The notes below the pieces were generated by a model. That model was not told the origin of the DNA. It did not search any database and worked only from the letters and a program-made list of their open reading frames with translations. From Actinomycetes bacterium (GTDB lineage: Bacteria > Actinomycetota > Coriobacteriia > Coriobacteriales > UBA8131): DNA of 64,000 nt. The DNA lies in assembly GCA_009787085.1 (NCBI GenBank), contig WRGR01000043.1, positions 1 to 64,000 on the forward strand. The letters are read 5' to 3'. The position numbers and the translations under genes were made by a program. Of the stretch, positions 26,581 to 36,137 are shown piece after piece. How positions within the stretch are numbered: position 1 is the stretch's first letter; each line of letters opens with the position of its first letter.

Positions 26581-27390
26581 CTACTCACTCGCCAAGCCAA
26601 CAACCTCTAGGATATCTATGGTAGCAGGTGATCCGCCCCGTGATGCCCAAAACAAGAATTCAACGTTGCCTTCTGGCCCGGTCAAAGGCGAAGGTATCAG
26701 GCCGTGAGGGACGAACCCTGCCGCCTTGGCCGCTGCTAAGAAGTCCTCAAGCACCCGAATATGCAGCCGCCGGTCCCTGACCACCCCGTCGAATGGATGT
26801 GACGCAGTACCTGCAATGAGTTCTGAGGCCAACTCGAACTGCGGTTTGACCAGCACCACCATTTGGCCTGTTGCCTTCAAAAACTCACAGATGTGGGCAA
26901 GCAAACTGCTGGTACGAGTGAAGCTGAGATCCACCACGGCCAAATCGAAAGCCTCGCCAACCATCGCTAAAGCAAGCTTACGGATATTCGTCCGCTCCAT
27001 CAGCTGCACCCGGGGATCCTCCCGCAGCCGCCAATCGAACTGCCCATAGCCAACATCCACCGCCAACACCGAGGCTGCTTGATGCTGCAACAGACAGTCC
27101 GTGAAACCGCCGCTAGAAGCACCGATATCGATGCAACGCGCCCCGGCACAAGGCAGCTTCCAAGCCTCGCAGGCGCAAGCCAGCTTATCACCGCCCCGGG
27201 AGACATAGCGGCGCGACTCGCGAATACTAAGCTGCTCGTCAGTGCGAACAGAAGTGCCGGGCTTCAACGCCGGGCGTTTCTCGCTCGTCACTTCCCCGGC
27301 GATGATGGCTCGTGTCGCGGCAGCCCGGTCTGCAAAATGCCCGCGCAAAACGAGCAGATCGTCAAGCCTGATCCGCGCCGACGAAGGCAT
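26581..27390 (-). CDS. tlyA: TlyA family rRNA 2'-O-methyltransferase
   Basis: A 269-residue protein with an N-terminal S4 RNA-binding domain (RLDDLLVLRGHFADRAAA to YVSRGGDKL) and an FtsJ-like methyltransferase domain, with SAM motif CIDIGASSGGFTDCLLQ and AVDVGYGQFDWRL. Homologues methylate ribosomal RNA riboses (mycobacterial TlyA modifies 16S and 23S) and affect capreomycin sensitivity. It overlaps the dxs end by 29 bases. Confidence 0.9.
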   Translation of the reverse strand: MPSSARIRLDDLLVLRGHFADRAAATRAIIAGEVTSEKRPALKPGTSVRTDEQLSIRESRRYVSRGGDKLACACEAWKLPCAGARCIDIGASSGGFTDCLLQHQAASVLAVDVGYGQFDWRLREDPRVQLMERTNIRKLALAMVGEAFDLAVVDLSFTRTSSLLAHICEFLKATGQMVVLVKPQFELASELIAGTASHPFDGVVRDRRLHIRVLEDFLAAAKAAGFVPHGLIPSPLTGPEGNVEFLFWASRGGSPATIDILEVVGLASE

Positions 27391-29491
27391 CGCTTATCCT
27401 TTGTGCCAAGTGCTCGGCATCCAAGCCAAGCTCACTATGCAGCACCCGTGGAGCACCATGGGTCACGAACTCGTCTGGGACGCCGATTCGGACAATCCTT
27501 GGCCGCCGCAAGCTGCCGTCAGGCTGGCCGCCGGGCGGAGGGGCGTCAGGCGAGCCGCCGCTGGAAGGGTGACTAGCGGCCAGGCTACCGTCGGGTATAT
27601 CGACCGTGTTTTTGCCGAGCTCCTTGCTTTCAGTCTCAGATGCCGCCAGCTCGGCCAAACACTCCAGCACCGCCGAGCCAAAGCCGCCGCATAGGGTGCC
27701 CTCCTCGACGGTCACAACCAGTGGGAAGCCGGCCAGTGTGGACAGCAGGTCACGGTCCAATGGCTTGACCCAGAGCATGTTGTGTACCGCCACCGAAATA
27801 CCTTCAGCAGCCAGTTTGTCCGCAGCCGCCAAGGATGGCGACACCATGCTGCCCAACGCCAATACGGCCACGTCACTGCCTTGGCGCAGCTGAACCGATT
27901 TCCCGGGCTTCAACATCTTTGGGTGGCACTGATCAATTGTGTCGTATCGTCTTGTAAGCTGAGCTGCCCCAAGATCGCCCATATGGGAGCTACTGCCGAC
28001 CTGGTCATCAGCAGTTGGCTGTCCAGCCACGCTGCCATAAGTGGCCACCCCCGGGGCAGCAGCCTCACCACGGGGGTAGCGCAAAGCTACCGGGCCATCC
28101 ATTGCCAGTGCCGTATACAGGGCATCTGCCAGCTGTTGGGCATCAGCCGGAGCGATAATACGCATATTCGGGATCATCCGCAGATAGGCTATGTCAAACA
28201 TGCCATGATGGGTGGTACCGTCTTCTCCCACTACTCCGGCACGGTCAAGGCACAGCACGACATGCAGGTTCATCAAACAAACATTGGTCAGCACTTGGTC
28301 GAATGCCCGCTGTAAGAATGTGGAGTAGATCGCCACTACCGGCAGCTTGCCCCGCAAGGCCAGCCCGGCAGACAGAGTGACCCCATGTTCCTCGGCGATG
28401 CCGACATCGAAGAAACGGCCAGTAAAACGTCTCTCAAATTCATCCAGACCGGTGCCGTTGGGCATGGCAGCAGTAATGGCCACGATATCCGGGTTTTGCT
28501 CGGCCGCGTTCACCAAGGCCTGGGCAAAGCACTGGGTGTAGGTTGGCCCCTGAGCAACAGGGGGCTCAAAAACACCGGTTTGGCGGTCGAAGCGACCGGC
28601 TCCATGAAAACCCTCTGGGTTGGCTGCCGCAGGTGGATAGCCATGGCCTTTCTGGGTGATGGCGTGAACCAAAACCGGGCCGGATATTCGCTCTGCGGCT
28701 ACCAGCACCGCCCGTAGGCGCGGTATGGAGTGGCCGTCAACAGGGCCCAAATAGGTAATGCCCATGTCTTCAAAAAGCGTACTGCCTAACAGCAGCTTTT
28801 TTGCCGAGGCTTTAAAGCGGTTGCCGGTGTTGACCAGGAACCGCCCTGGCGGTCCCATTTTCGACAACCGTCCTTCCACTGTATCGCGGGTCCAGAGGTA
28901 GGGGCGCGAGGCGCGTACTTTTGCTAGGTACAAGGAGAGTGCGCCAACGTTATGGGCAATGCTCATCTCATTGTCGTTTAAGATAATGGTGATGTCCCGG
29001 CCTTCATGGCCGATCTGGTTCAAAGCCTCAAAGGCCATGCCGCCGGAAATCGAGGCATCGCCAACCAGCACCACCACCCGTTCTTGGCCATGGCTCAAAT
29101 CGCGTGCCAACACCAAGCCCAAGGCAATGGAAAGCGCATCCGAGGCGTGTCCGGCATCATAGACATCATAAGGACTTTCGTCTTTGCGGGTGAATCCGGA
29201 TATGCCCCCGAAGCTGCGCAAGCCGGCAAACACGTCACGGCGACCGCAGATCAGCTTATGGGCATAGGCCTGATGGCTGGTGTCGTAGACAATGTGGTCA
29301 TCAGGAGCATGGTAGATGCTGTGCAAAGCGACAATCAGGTCGGTAGCGCCCAGTGACGAGGCCAAGTGCCCGCCGGTCTGTGAAGTCACATCGATCAGGC
29401 ACTCACGGATTTCGGCGGCTAACAAGGTAAGCTCAGGCTCACTTAATTGCTGCAAGTCAGAAGGGGAATCTATCTTTTCCAGAAGGCTCAT
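27362..29491 (-). CDS. dxs: 1-deoxy-D-xylulose-5-phosphate synthase
   Basis: A 709-residue thiamin-diphosphate enzyme joining pyruvate and glyceraldehyde 3-phosphate, the first step of the MEP isoprenoid pathway. It shows GHASDALSIALGL, the ThDP/Mg motif VGDASISGGMAFEAL, and EEHGVTLSAGLALRG with the catalytic Glu. It is about 70 residues longer than usual. Two low-complexity insertions explain this: one after RYPRGEAAAPG (about residues 485-530) and a Ser/Pro/Gly loop near SSGGSPDAPPPGG close to the C-terminus. I chose the ATG at 29491 over a TTG two codons earlier; neither has a strong ribosome site. Confidence 0.92.
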   Translation of the reverse strand: MSLLEKIDSPSDLQQLSEPELTLLAAEIRECLIDVTSQTGGHLASSLGATDLIVALHSIYHAPDDHIVYDTSHQAYAHKLICGRRDVFAGLRSFGGISGFTRKDESPYDVYDAGHASDALSIALGLVLARDLSHGQERVVVLVGDASISGGMAFEALNQIGHEGRDITIILNDNEMSIAHNVGALSLYLAKVRASRPYLWTRDTVEGRLSKMGPPGRFLVNTGNRFKASAKKLLLGSTLFEDMGITYLGPVDGHSIPRLRAVLVAAERISGPVLVHAITQKGHGYPPAAANPEGFHGAGRFDRQTGVFEPPVAQGPTYTQCFAQALVNAAEQNPDIVAITAAMPNGTGLDEFERRFTGRFFDVGIAEEHGVTLSAGLALRGKLPVVAIYSTFLQRAFDQVLTNVCLMNLHVVLCLDRAGVVGEDGTTHHGMFDIAYLRMIPNMRIIAPADAQQLADALYTALAMDGPVALRYPRGEAAAPGVATYGSVAGQPTADDQVGSSSHMGDLGAAQLTRRYDTIDQCHPKMLKPGKSVQLRQGSDVAVLALGSMVSPSLAAADKLAAEGISVAVHNMLWVKPLDRDLLSTLAGFPLVVTVEEGTLCGGFGSAVLECLAELAASETESKELGKNTVDIPDGSLAASHPSSGGSPDAPPPGGQPDGSLRRPRIVRIGVPDEFVTHGAPRVLHSELGLDAEHLAQRISDAFVGADQA

Positions 29492-29511
29492 AGGCAACTA
29501 GTCATGATCCG

Positions 29512-29883
29512 CTAACTGTCTTGGACGGCCTGGGCGTCACCTTGGACGGCCTGGGCGTCACCTTGGACGGCCTGGGCGTCACCGCTAGCGGCGCCATCAA
29601 CATCGTCAGCTTGACAATCAACATCACCGTCTGATGCGACCGGCTCCGGCTCGCCATCGCTTGAGCCAACTGGCTCTGACCCGTCATCGTTTGGGCTGGT
29701 CTGACCCAGTTCATCGACACTGAAGTCAGTGCGGTCAATCATCTCCGCTGCCACGCTGCCCAAGCGCAGAGCCTCCTCGTAAAGGTCAAGGCTCTTCTCT
29801 AAAGGCAGGTCCTTGGAGCGTATCTGGACGACAATTTCTTCCATCCGATCACGAACGCGCTCAAACGAGCTTTGGTTATCCAC
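29512..29883 (-). CDS. xseB: Exodeoxyribonuclease VII small subunit with repeat tail
   Basis: The N-terminal 60 residues (SFERVRDRMEEIVVQI, LPLEKSLDLYEEALRLG) are the XseB helical-hairpin domain that assembles with XseA to degrade single-stranded DNA. The other half is an acidic tail ending in three copies of GDAQAVQ encoded by three identical 21-bp units. The start is GTG at 29883 with AAGGGTG upstream. xseA, often adjacent, is absent: nusB ends three bases away. Usual XseB length is about 70-90 residues against 123 here. Confidence 0.85.
   Translation of the reverse strand: MDNQSSFERVRDRMEEIVVQIRSKDLPLEKSLDLYEEALRLGSVAAEMIDRTDFSVDELGQTSPNDDGSEPVGSSDGEPEPVASDGDVDCQADDVDGAASGDAQAVQGDAQAVQGDAQAVQDS
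29520..29582. repeat. Three perfect 21-bp tandem repeats in xseB
   Basis: The 21-base unit starting CTTGGACGGCCTGGGCGTCA occurs three times without a mismatch at 29520, 29541 and 29562, adding GDAQAVQ residues just before the stop. Length keeps the frame, so copy number can vary without disrupting the gene. Confidence 0.95.
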
Positions 29884-29886
29884 TGT

Positions 29887-30453
29887 TTACACCCTTTCCG
29901 CATCATCAAGCACATCGTCCAAGCCCGCCGGGGCACCTTTGGCAAAACCCTCTCCGACTGTCTCATCATCGTTCAGGGCGATGCCTTCATCATCAATCTG
30001 AACCCGGCCTTCAGGACAAGGCTCAACGTCTGGCTGCAAGCTACAGGCGATTTTGCCTAGCACACCGTTGATGAAAATCGGCGACTTTTCGGAGCCGCCG
30101 AAGTCCTTGGCCATCTCCACCGCCTCATCGATAGAGACACTGGTGGGGATATCGTCTTCGAAGAGCATCTCATAGATTGCCAGCCGCAGGATGCTCTTGT
30201 CCGTCAACGGCAGCCGCATCAGATTCCAGTCGATGGTGGTTTCGCTGATCAGGGCATCAATTTCTTGAAGGTGTTGACAGGTGCCGGTCAACAGCCGACG
30301 CGAGAACTCGCAGGGTATGCCGATCTCCGGGCAGTAATACCCATCATCAAAGATAACCTCCACCGGCAGCTCGTTTATCTCACGGGAGAACAGCATCTGG
30401 AAGGCTATCCGGCGCGAGTCGGATCTTTGCCGGTATGCATGCTGCGCACTCAC
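29887..30453 (-). CDS. nusB: Transcription antitermination factor NusB
   Basis: A 188-residue NusB: RRIAFQMLFSREINELP, LMRLPLTDKSILRLAIYEML, PTSVSIDEAVEMAKDFG and SPIFINGVLGKIA are the family blocks. It is needed for rRNA antitermination with NusE. An acidic tail of about 45 residues follows the domain and is not usual. The start is GTG at 30453, overlapping the asp23 stop by four bases. Confidence 0.92.
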   Translation of the reverse strand: MSAQHAYRQRSDSRRIAFQMLFSREINELPVEVIFDDGYYCPEIGIPCEFSRRLLTGTCQHLQEIDALISETTIDWNLMRLPLTDKSILRLAIYEMLFEDDIPTSVSIDEAVEMAKDFGGSEKSPIFINGVLGKIACSLQPDVEPCPEGRVQIDDEGIALNDDETVGEGFAKGAPAGLDDVLDDAERV

Positions 30454-30839
30454 GGCTGTGCTGTTTGGGCGGCGATCCCGTCGATACAGATGTCAATGGC
30501 AGCCACTTTCACGCCGATCTGCCCTCCCAAAGCCTCGGAGATGACCGAGCGGACAGCAGCGGCGACGTCTTGCAGACGATATCCGAAGTACACCCGCAAA
30601 TGCACGGTCACCACGATTTGGTCGTCCTCAGCCAAAAGCGTGATGCCTTGCCCGAGCTTGCGGCGCCTACCGGACCCGGCAACACCATCGATGGCCTTGG
30701 ATGCTCCGACCGAGGCCACGCCATCGATCTGCAAGACTTCCTGTGCCAAGATGCTCTCCAACACACCAGGAGCGATGCTCAGGCCGTTGGAAGTGAACTG
30801 TTCAGCCACAACATTATCCTCTCTTACGTCTGAAACCAC
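30450..30839 (-). CDS. Asp23/Gls24 family envelope stress protein
   Basis: A 129-residue Asp23/Gls24 protein: LSIAPGVLESILAQEVLQIDGVASV and VVTVHLRVYFGYRLQDVAAAVR are recognisable family segments, though LQ, AV and VG positions vary. Family members associate with the membrane in Gram-positive bacteria and are linked to envelope or alkaline stress; the gene usually precedes nusB as here. Start GTG at 30839; no better ATG exists. Confidence 0.85.
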   Translation of the reverse strand: MVSDVREDNVVAEQFTSNGLSIAPGVLESILAQEVLQIDGVASVGASKAIDGVAGSGRRRKLGQGITLLAEDDQIVVTVHLRVYFGYRLQDVAAAVRSVISEALGGQIGVKVAAIDICIDGIAAQTAQP

Positions 30840-30908
30840 GCCTCAGCAGCCGACTCTGAAGCGGGAGTAGAAAACCGGATAACCGCCTTCGCTATCGCCA
30901 CGGGCCCC

Positions 30909-32255
30909 CTATTCCAGCCCATGCTTGGGAATAAAGTCAGTGCAGGCCTCCCCGGCCACGAAGTCCGGCTGGTCAAGCAGCCAACGGTGGAAGGAAGCGG
31001 TCGTCTGGATGCCCTCAATGCACAGCTCATCCAAGGCCCGTTTGCCACGGGCGATGGCCTCGGCACGGTCTATCCCCCAAACCACTAGCTTGGCAACCAG
31101 CGAGTCATAGGTCGCAGGTACCGTGTAACCCGGCATCAGATGAGTGTCAATGCGCACGCCCGGGCCGGCAGGCAGGCGCAAGGCGCTGATCTTTCCTGGG
31201 CAAGGCATAAAACCCCGTTCCGGGTCCTCGGCGTTGATCCTGAATTCGATGGCATGGCCAAGGGGTTCGATCTGCCCCCGACCAAGGAAGCTGATCGGCT
31301 CGCCAGCGGCCACCCGAACTTGCTCTTTGATCAAGTCAGTGGCAGTGACAAATTCCGTTACCGGATGCTCCACCTGAATACGAGTGTTCATCTCCATGAA
31401 ATAGAAGTTGCTGTCTTGGTCGAGCAAGAACTCAACGGTGCCAGCGCCGATATAGTTGACCTCATGAACTGCGGCCAGTGCAGCCTCGCCCATCCGTATC
31501 CGCAGCTCTGGGCTTACCGCTGGCGAAGGCGACTCCTCCAAGAGCTTTTGGTGGCGGCGCTGGATAGAGCAGTCACGCTCGCCCAAATGGACGGCATGGC
31601 CGAGCGCATCAGCCAGCACTTGGATCTCGATGTGACGGGGACGCAAGACCAGCTTCTCCAAATAGACTTCGCCATTGCCGAAGGCCGCTTCGGCCTCGGC
31701 CTTGGCGGCTCCGTAGGCATCGGCCATCTGAGAGGCCTCGTGAACCTCTCGCATACCGCGACCGCCACCGCCGGCACTGGCTTTGATCAGCACCGGGAAG
31801 CCGGCCTGCTCTGCTATTTGCAGCGCCTCATCGGCGCTGTTCAAAGAGCCCTCAGAGCCGGGGACAGTGGGCACACCGATACGCTTCATGGTCTCCCGGG
31901 CAACGTTTTTGTCTCCCATCAGCTCGATGGATTCAGCAGCCGGCCCGATAAACACCAAGCCGTTATCAGCCACCGTTCGGGCAAAGGCAGCGTTCTCGGA
32001 CAAGAAACCATAGCCAGGATGAATGGCCTCGGCACCACGGGACAGCGCCGCTGAGATGATCGAGGGAACCATCAAGTAGGACTGGGCGGCGGGGCCTGGC
32101 CCCACGCAGATGCTCTCGTCGGCCATCTGCACCGCCGCTGACTCCTTGTCCACCTCGGAGTAAACGACGACAGAGCCAACATCCAGCTCCTTTAAAGCCC
32201 GGATGATCCGCACCGCGATCTCGCCGCGGTTGGCTATCAGTACCTTCTTAAACAT
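30909..32255 (-). CDS. accC: Biotin carboxylase
   Basis: A 448-residue ATP-grasp enzyme carboxylating the biotin of the adjacent fused carrier. It shows the AccC start [20 protein letters not shown], the glycine-rich loop [48 protein letters not shown], and [18 protein letters not shown]. Its ATG overlaps the stop of the fused carboxyltransferase gene by eight bases. Whether it serves acetyl-CoA carboxylase, pyruvate carboxylase or oxaloacetate decarboxylase depends on the partner gene. Confidence 0.93.
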   Translation of the reverse strand: MFKKVLIANRGEIAVRIIRALKELDVGSVVVYSEVDKESAAVQMADESICVGPGPAAQSYLMVPSIISAALSRGAEAIHPGYGFLSENAAFARTVADNGLVFIGPAAESIELMGDKNVARETMKRIGVPTVPGSEGSLNSADEALQIAEQAGFPVLIKASAGGGGRGMREVHEASQMADAYGAAKAEAEAAFGNGEVYLEKLVLRPRHIEIQVLADALGHAVHLGERDCSIQRRHQKLLEESPSPAVSPELRIRMGEAALAAVHEVNYIGAGTVEFLLDQDSNFYFMEMNTRIQVEHPVTEFVTATDLIKEQVRVAAGEPISFLGRGQIEPLGHAIEFRINAEDPERGFMPCPGKISALRLPAGPGVRIDTHLMPGYTVPATYDSLVAKLVVWGIDRAEAIARGKRALDELCIEGIQTTASFHRWLLDQPDFVAGEACTDFIPKHGLE

Positions 32256-34134
32256 TGAGGGAAGTCACTTGGGAGTCGATGGGCTCGATATAGACTAGCG
32301 GCGTGCCATACTCCACCGGATCGGCATTCTGGACGCAGATCTCACGGACGATGCCCATTTGCTCCGACTTGATCTCGTTCATCAGCTTCATCGCCTCGAC
32401 GATGCAAAGCGACTGCCCGGCCAGTACCTCATCGCCGACCTTGACGAAGGGCGGGGCATCAGGGGACGGTGCCGCATAGAAGGTGCCGACCATCGGCGAG
32501 GCCACCAGAACCCAGTTCAGGGGCCGTTCAGAGTTCGCAGCCCCGGCAGGTGCAGACGCTGGGGCAGCCGCAGCACCGCCACTGGACGCAATCGTCGCAG
32601 CTGTCTCGGCAACCGCCACCGGAACCATTTGTCCGGCAGCCCTCACCGTCACCTTGACACCGGCCTCTTCCACAGTGACCTCGCCGATACCGGTATCTTC
32701 AACGACCTTGACCAGTTCTTTGATCTGGTTGATATCCACAGTCTCATCCTCCTTGGTGCCGTTAACTTCTTCCTCCAACAAAAATTCGGTCTTTTCTGAA
32801 GTGCGGTGCTTGGACAAGTAGACACGTGCCTCATTGGGGAACAAGGCCCACATCAAAACGTCTTCCTCGCTTTTGGCCAGGCTGCCAGCTTCGGCGGCCT
32901 GTTCTTCGAATGTGGTGTTGACCAGCGTACTCGGGGGAATATCCGGGTCAAGCTGTGGCGTGTCGCCTAACACCTTGGCCACAATATCCTTGTCCAAAGG
33001 CCCCGGAGCCTTGCCGTAGTAGCCAGCTAGATAGTCCTTCATCTCTGAGGGAATAATGCTCCAGCGCTTACCGGAAAGCACGTTCAACACTGCTTGAGTG
33101 CCAACGATCTGTGACATCGGCGTGACCAACGGTGGATAGCCGACCTCGGCACGAACCTTGGGGATCTCCTCCATCACGTCTTGGAGACGATCCGAGGCCT
33201 TCTGCTGCTCCAGCTGGCTGACGAGGTTGCTCATCATGCCGCCGGGCACCTGGTGCGAATAGACCTGCATGTGAATCAGCGAGCTGACACCGCGCTTGTA
33301 GTGGCCGCGCTTGCGCACACCCTCCCAGTATTCGGCGATCTCAAAAAGCAAGTCGAGGTCAAGGCCAGTGTCATAGCCGCTCTCCTTCAGGGCCGCGACG
33401 ATCATCTCCACGGCGGGCTGCGAGTTGCCGAAGGCCAGAGGAGCGGTGGCGGTGTCAACGATGGCCGCCCCGGCCTCGGCGGCCTTGATGTAGTTGGCTG
33501 GTGCCATGCCGCCAACATAATGGCAGTGGACGTGTACTGGCAGACCGATCTGCTCACGGAAGGCCCTGACCATCCGCTCTGTGCGATAGGGGGTGAGCAT
33601 GCCGGCCATGTCCTTGATGCAGATAGAGTCAGCCCCCAGCTCCTTTAGCTGCTGGGCAAACTCGATGAAGTTGTCGATGGTGTGCACCGGGCTCATGGTG
33701 TAAGCCAAGGCACCCTCGAAATGGGCACCGCAGGACTTGATGGCCTCAGCACAGTCTTTGATGTTACGGATGTCGTTTAAAGCATCAAAGACCCGAAAGA
33801 CATCGATGCCGTTGCGATGCGAGACATCGATAAAACGGGTAACGATTTCTTTGGAGTAATGGTGATAGCCGACTAAGTTCTGCCCCCGCAGAAGCATCGC
33901 CAACGGCGTGTTCGGACAATGCTTCTTGATAGCGCGCAAGCGCTCCCAAGGGTTCTCATCCAAGAAACGCAGACAGGTGTCAAAGGTGGCACCACCCCAC
34001 GCTTCTATAGCCCAGTATCCCACTTCGTCCATCTTGGGAAGAACAGGTAACATGTCACCGATCTGCATTCGAGTTGCCCAAAGAGACTGGTGGGCATCAC
34101 GGATCGTGGTGTCCATGATGTGTAGGGTACGCAT
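32248..34134 (-). CDS. OadA/PycB carboxyltransferase fused to AccB-type biotin carrier
   Basis: A 628-residue fusion. Residues about 1-460 are a pyruvate/oxaloacetate carboxyltransferase ([37 protein letters not shown]). Residues about 475-628 look like a whole AccB: an N-terminal [20 protein letters not shown], an Ala/Pro linker, then [18 protein letters not shown] and the biotin lysine in [13 protein letters not shown]. OadA and PycB subunits normally end in their own lipoyl-like domain, so an acetyl-CoA-carboxylase-type carrier here is unusual. With accC it could act as a two-subunit pyruvate carboxylase making oxaloacetate; no decarboxylase membrane subunits are nearby. A strong AGGAGGT site precedes the ATG. 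Confidence 0.88.
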   Translation of the reverse strand: MRTLHIMDTTIRDAHQSLWATRMQIGDMLPVLPKMDEVGYWAIEAWGGATFDTCLRFLDENPWERLRAIKKHCPNTPLAMLLRGQNLVGYHHYSKEIVTRFIDVSHRNGIDVFRVFDALNDIRNIKDCAEAIKSCGAHFEGALAYTMSPVHTIDNFIEFAQQLKELGADSICIKDMAGMLTPYRTERMVRAFREQIGLPVHVHCHYVGGMAPANYIKAAEAGAAIVDTATAPLAFGNSQPAVEMIVAALKESGYDTGLDLDLLFEIAEYWEGVRKRGHYKRGVSSLIHMQVYSHQVPGGMMSNLVSQLEQQKASDRLQDVMEEIPKVRAEVGYPPLVTPMSQIVGTQAVLNVLSGKRWSIIPSEMKDYLAGYYGKAPGPLDKDIVAKVLGDTPQLDPDIPPSTLVNTTFEEQAAEAGSLAKSEEDVLMWALFPNEARVYLSKHRTSEKTEFLLEEEVNGTKEDETVDINQIKELVKVVEDTGIGEVTVEEAGVKVTVRAAGQMVPVAVAETAATIASSGGAAAAPASAPAGAANSERPLNWVLVASPMVGTFYAAPSPDAPPFVKVGDEVLAGQSLCIVEAMKLMNEIKSEQMGIVREICVQNADPVEYGTPLVYIEPIDSQVTSLNV

Positions 34135-34352
34135 AGCACCTCCTCTAACAGTTTTTCAAATATGGGCGAAGCCTTTCGACACCAGTGGCCCCCTGGCAAA
34201 ATGCCTTCTGCCGCAAAAAGACGAGCGCCCACGAACACTTGATTTTACAACAAACTACACCCGCTTAGGTAGATACCAATTCTTGACAGAACCCTGACAT
34301 TCGGGAAAACACCTTAGAATACGGATGGATAAAACCATAGCCGCCGGTCGAC

Positions 34353-34378
34353 CTGCGGGTTGGCCAGCCAATCCGCAG
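34353..34378 (-). terminator. Hairpin downstream of efp
   Basis: CTGCGGGTTGG and CCAATCCGCAG form an 11-bp stem (one G-U pair) with a CCAG loop, starting seven bases after the efp stop on the minus strand. There is no immediate T-run, so it may be a weak terminator or mRNA-stabilising hairpin. The rest of the interval up to 34134 holds no gene. Confidence 0.45.
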
Positions 34379-34384
34379 ACGGCC

Positions 34385-34945
34385 TCAGACCCGGGTGATG
34401 TAGCGTCCATCGCGGGTATCCACCTTCAGTACATCGCCGGTGTTGATGAACATCGGCACGTTGATCACCGCGCCGGTCTCCAGCGTTGCCGGCTTGTTGC
34501 CGCCTTGGACGGTATCGCCCTTAAAACCCGGCTCGGTCTCGGTGACCGCAAGCTCCACGAACATCGGCGGCTCCACGCCAATCAGCTCTTGGCCGGCGTA
34601 TTGCAGTGTGGCCGTGTCGTTCTCCTTCAGCCACTGAACCGCCTCGCCAACCACGTCGGCTGCCAAGGCCATTTGCTCGTAGCTGTCAGTATCCATGAAA
34701 TGATACTCGTCGCCGTCGGAGTAGAGATATTGCATCTCCCGCTGCTCCATACGAATCTCGTCAAATTTCTCACCGGAGCGGAAGGTCAGGTCGTTGACCC
34801 GCCCGCTGCGAATATCTCGCACCTTGGTGCGCACGAAAGCGCCGCCCTTGCCCGGCTTAACATGTTGGAACTCGATTATCACATAGGGCTTGCCCTCGAT
34901 CACGATGGCTTTGCCGTTTTTGAAATCTGCAGTAGAGATGGCCAC
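34385..34945 (-). CDS. efp: Translation elongation factor P
   Basis: A 186-residue EF-P that relieves ribosome stalling at polyproline. The KOW-like N-domain has AIVIEGKPYVIIEFQHVKPG with the modifiable-loop lysine in PGKGG, and the C-terminal OB signature GRYITRV is present. I chose the GTG at 34945: it is preceded by AAAGGA and gives the standard length and opening, while the upstream ATG at 34972 has no ribosome site. The neighbouring genes carry proline-rich linkers, which would depend on EF-P. Confidence 0.93.
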   Translation of the reverse strand: MAISTADFKNGKAIVIEGKPYVIIEFQHVKPGKGGAFVRTKVRDIRSGRVNDLTFRSGEKFDEIRMEQREMQYLYSDGDEYHFMDTDSYEQMALAADVVGEAVQWLKENDTATLQYAGQELIGVEPPMFVELAVTETEPGFKGDTVQGGNKPATLETGAVINVPMFINTGDVLKVDTRDGRYITRV

Positions 34946-35026
34946 GTCAGTGTTCCTTTCGTTTATGGTCAAAGCAAATACAAGTATACAACGAGCGGGG
35001 CTGGAAGGTAGCAGAGATCGACTGCC

Positions 35027-36136
35027 TCAAACGGTGCGCACCACTCGCACCCAAAGCCCGGCCGCCGCAAACGGCCGGGCTGCGTTGATGGCGGCCTGGC
35101 GGTTGACGCAGAGTCCAAAGACCACTGAGCCGCTACCGGTGAGCTGAGCCTTAAGTACGCCTGGCTGTTGGCTGAGCCGAAAGATGACAGCGGTGATCTC
35201 CGGAGCCAAACGGCAGGCCGCCGCTGCCAAGTTGTTGCTTAGAAGTGGTGCCAAAGCATCAGGGGTCACGCTGTTCGGCGGCAGCTCGACCGTTGCCTGG
35301 GGAGCATTACCGTGCTCATCGGCCAACAGGCTAACCAATGCCTCCAAGGGCTTTGCCGGCTCGGGATGGCGGTCGAACTCCTGATATGCCGCCGCAGTGG
35401 AGACGCCTTTGGAGGCCTTGACCAACAGGATGTCGAACGGAGGCTGGCGCAGATGCCTGACCAGCCGCTCCCCCGCCCCAGCCATCAGGGCGCAGCCGCC
35501 ACTAGGGAAATGCCGATAAATGCCCAAAGCCCGCTCATTGCCACCCTGAACTGCACGATCGGCGGCCAAAACCCGGTCATTGCGGGCTTGACCGGCAATC
35601 TTTGACACCGCTGGCGACGGTGAGTCGGAGCGATCCTGCCCACAACCCGGCGCACCATGATTGCTCGACACTCCACTAAGAAAGAAACTGACATCGGCAC
35701 CGACGCTAACGGCCGCCCGCTCTATAACGCCCGGGGCAGCAAGCTGCGGATACAAGCGCCCCAAGGCCAGTAAAATGCTGGCGGCGTCGCTGGAACTGCC
35801 GCCGAGTCCAGACTCAGAGGGAATGTGCTTCTCCACAGATATCCGTAGCTCCCCCCAAAGGCGTGTCCCAGCTTGGCGCTCGAAGGCCTGGACGGCTCGA
35901 TAAACTGTGTTCTCGCCAACCGGCAATTCAAGTGTAGGCAGTTCAGGGGCATAGCTCATGTCGATAAGAACGGCTGGCGGTGCCTCGGGGATGAGGCTGA
36001 CCGTCAAACGGTCGTACAGGTCGATGGTGGTAAAGACTGAGTGCAGTTGATGTTTGCCGTTGATGACCTTCCCAGTTACCTCAAGCGCCAAGTTCAGCTT
36101 GGCCGGAGCTAGAAGGGAAAGGCTGGGGTTCGACAT
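35027..36136 (-). CDS. ispE: 4-diphosphocytidyl-2-C-methyl-D-erythritol kinase with in-frame repeat insertion
   Basis: A 369-residue GHMP kinase of the MEP pathway. It has LLAPAKLNLALEV, the ATP-binding SGLGGSSSDAASILLAL and C-terminal LTGSGSVVFGL. The family core is about 290-310 residues. After GADVSFFLSG, where homologues run directly into the GG.A...G.GE segment, about 58 extra residues are inserted before SGGCALMAGAGERL; they are translated from a dispersed palindromic repeat (SKIAGQARND, RALGIYRHFPSG). A further loop (about residues 275-310) is also longer than usual. The frame stays open, so the protein is probably made. ATG 36136 lies one base after the tadA stop. A second MEP gene, dxs, is in this window. 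Confidence 0.88.
   Translation of the reverse strand: MSNPSLSLLAPAKLNLALEVTGKVINGKHQLHSVFTTIDLYDRLTVSLIPEAPPAVLIDMSYAPELPTLELPVGENTVYRAVQAFERQAGTRLWGELRISVEKHIPSESGLGGSSSDAASILLALGRLYPQLAAPGVIERAAVSVGADVSFFLSGVSSNHGAPGCGQDRSDSPSPAVSKIAGQARNDRVLAADRAVQGGNERALGIYRHFPSGGCALMAGAGERLVRHLRQPPFDILLVKASKGVSTAAAYQEFDRHPEPAKPLEALVSLLADEHGNAPQATVELPPNSVTPDALAPLLSNNLAAAACRLAPEITAVIFRLSQQPGVLKAQLTGSGSVVFGLCVNRQAAINAARPFAAAGLWVRVVRTV
35503..35603. repeat. Palindromic repeat element inside ispE
   Basis: On the plus strand it begins TAGGGAAATGCCGATAAATG and runs to GTCATTGCGGGCTTGACCGG followed by CAATCTTT. It lies antisense to ispE, so its TAG is read as part of ordinary codons and the gene stays open. The termini and core are shared with copies at 55676, 57228 and 62934. 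Confidence 0.8.
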
Positions 36137-36137
36137 T

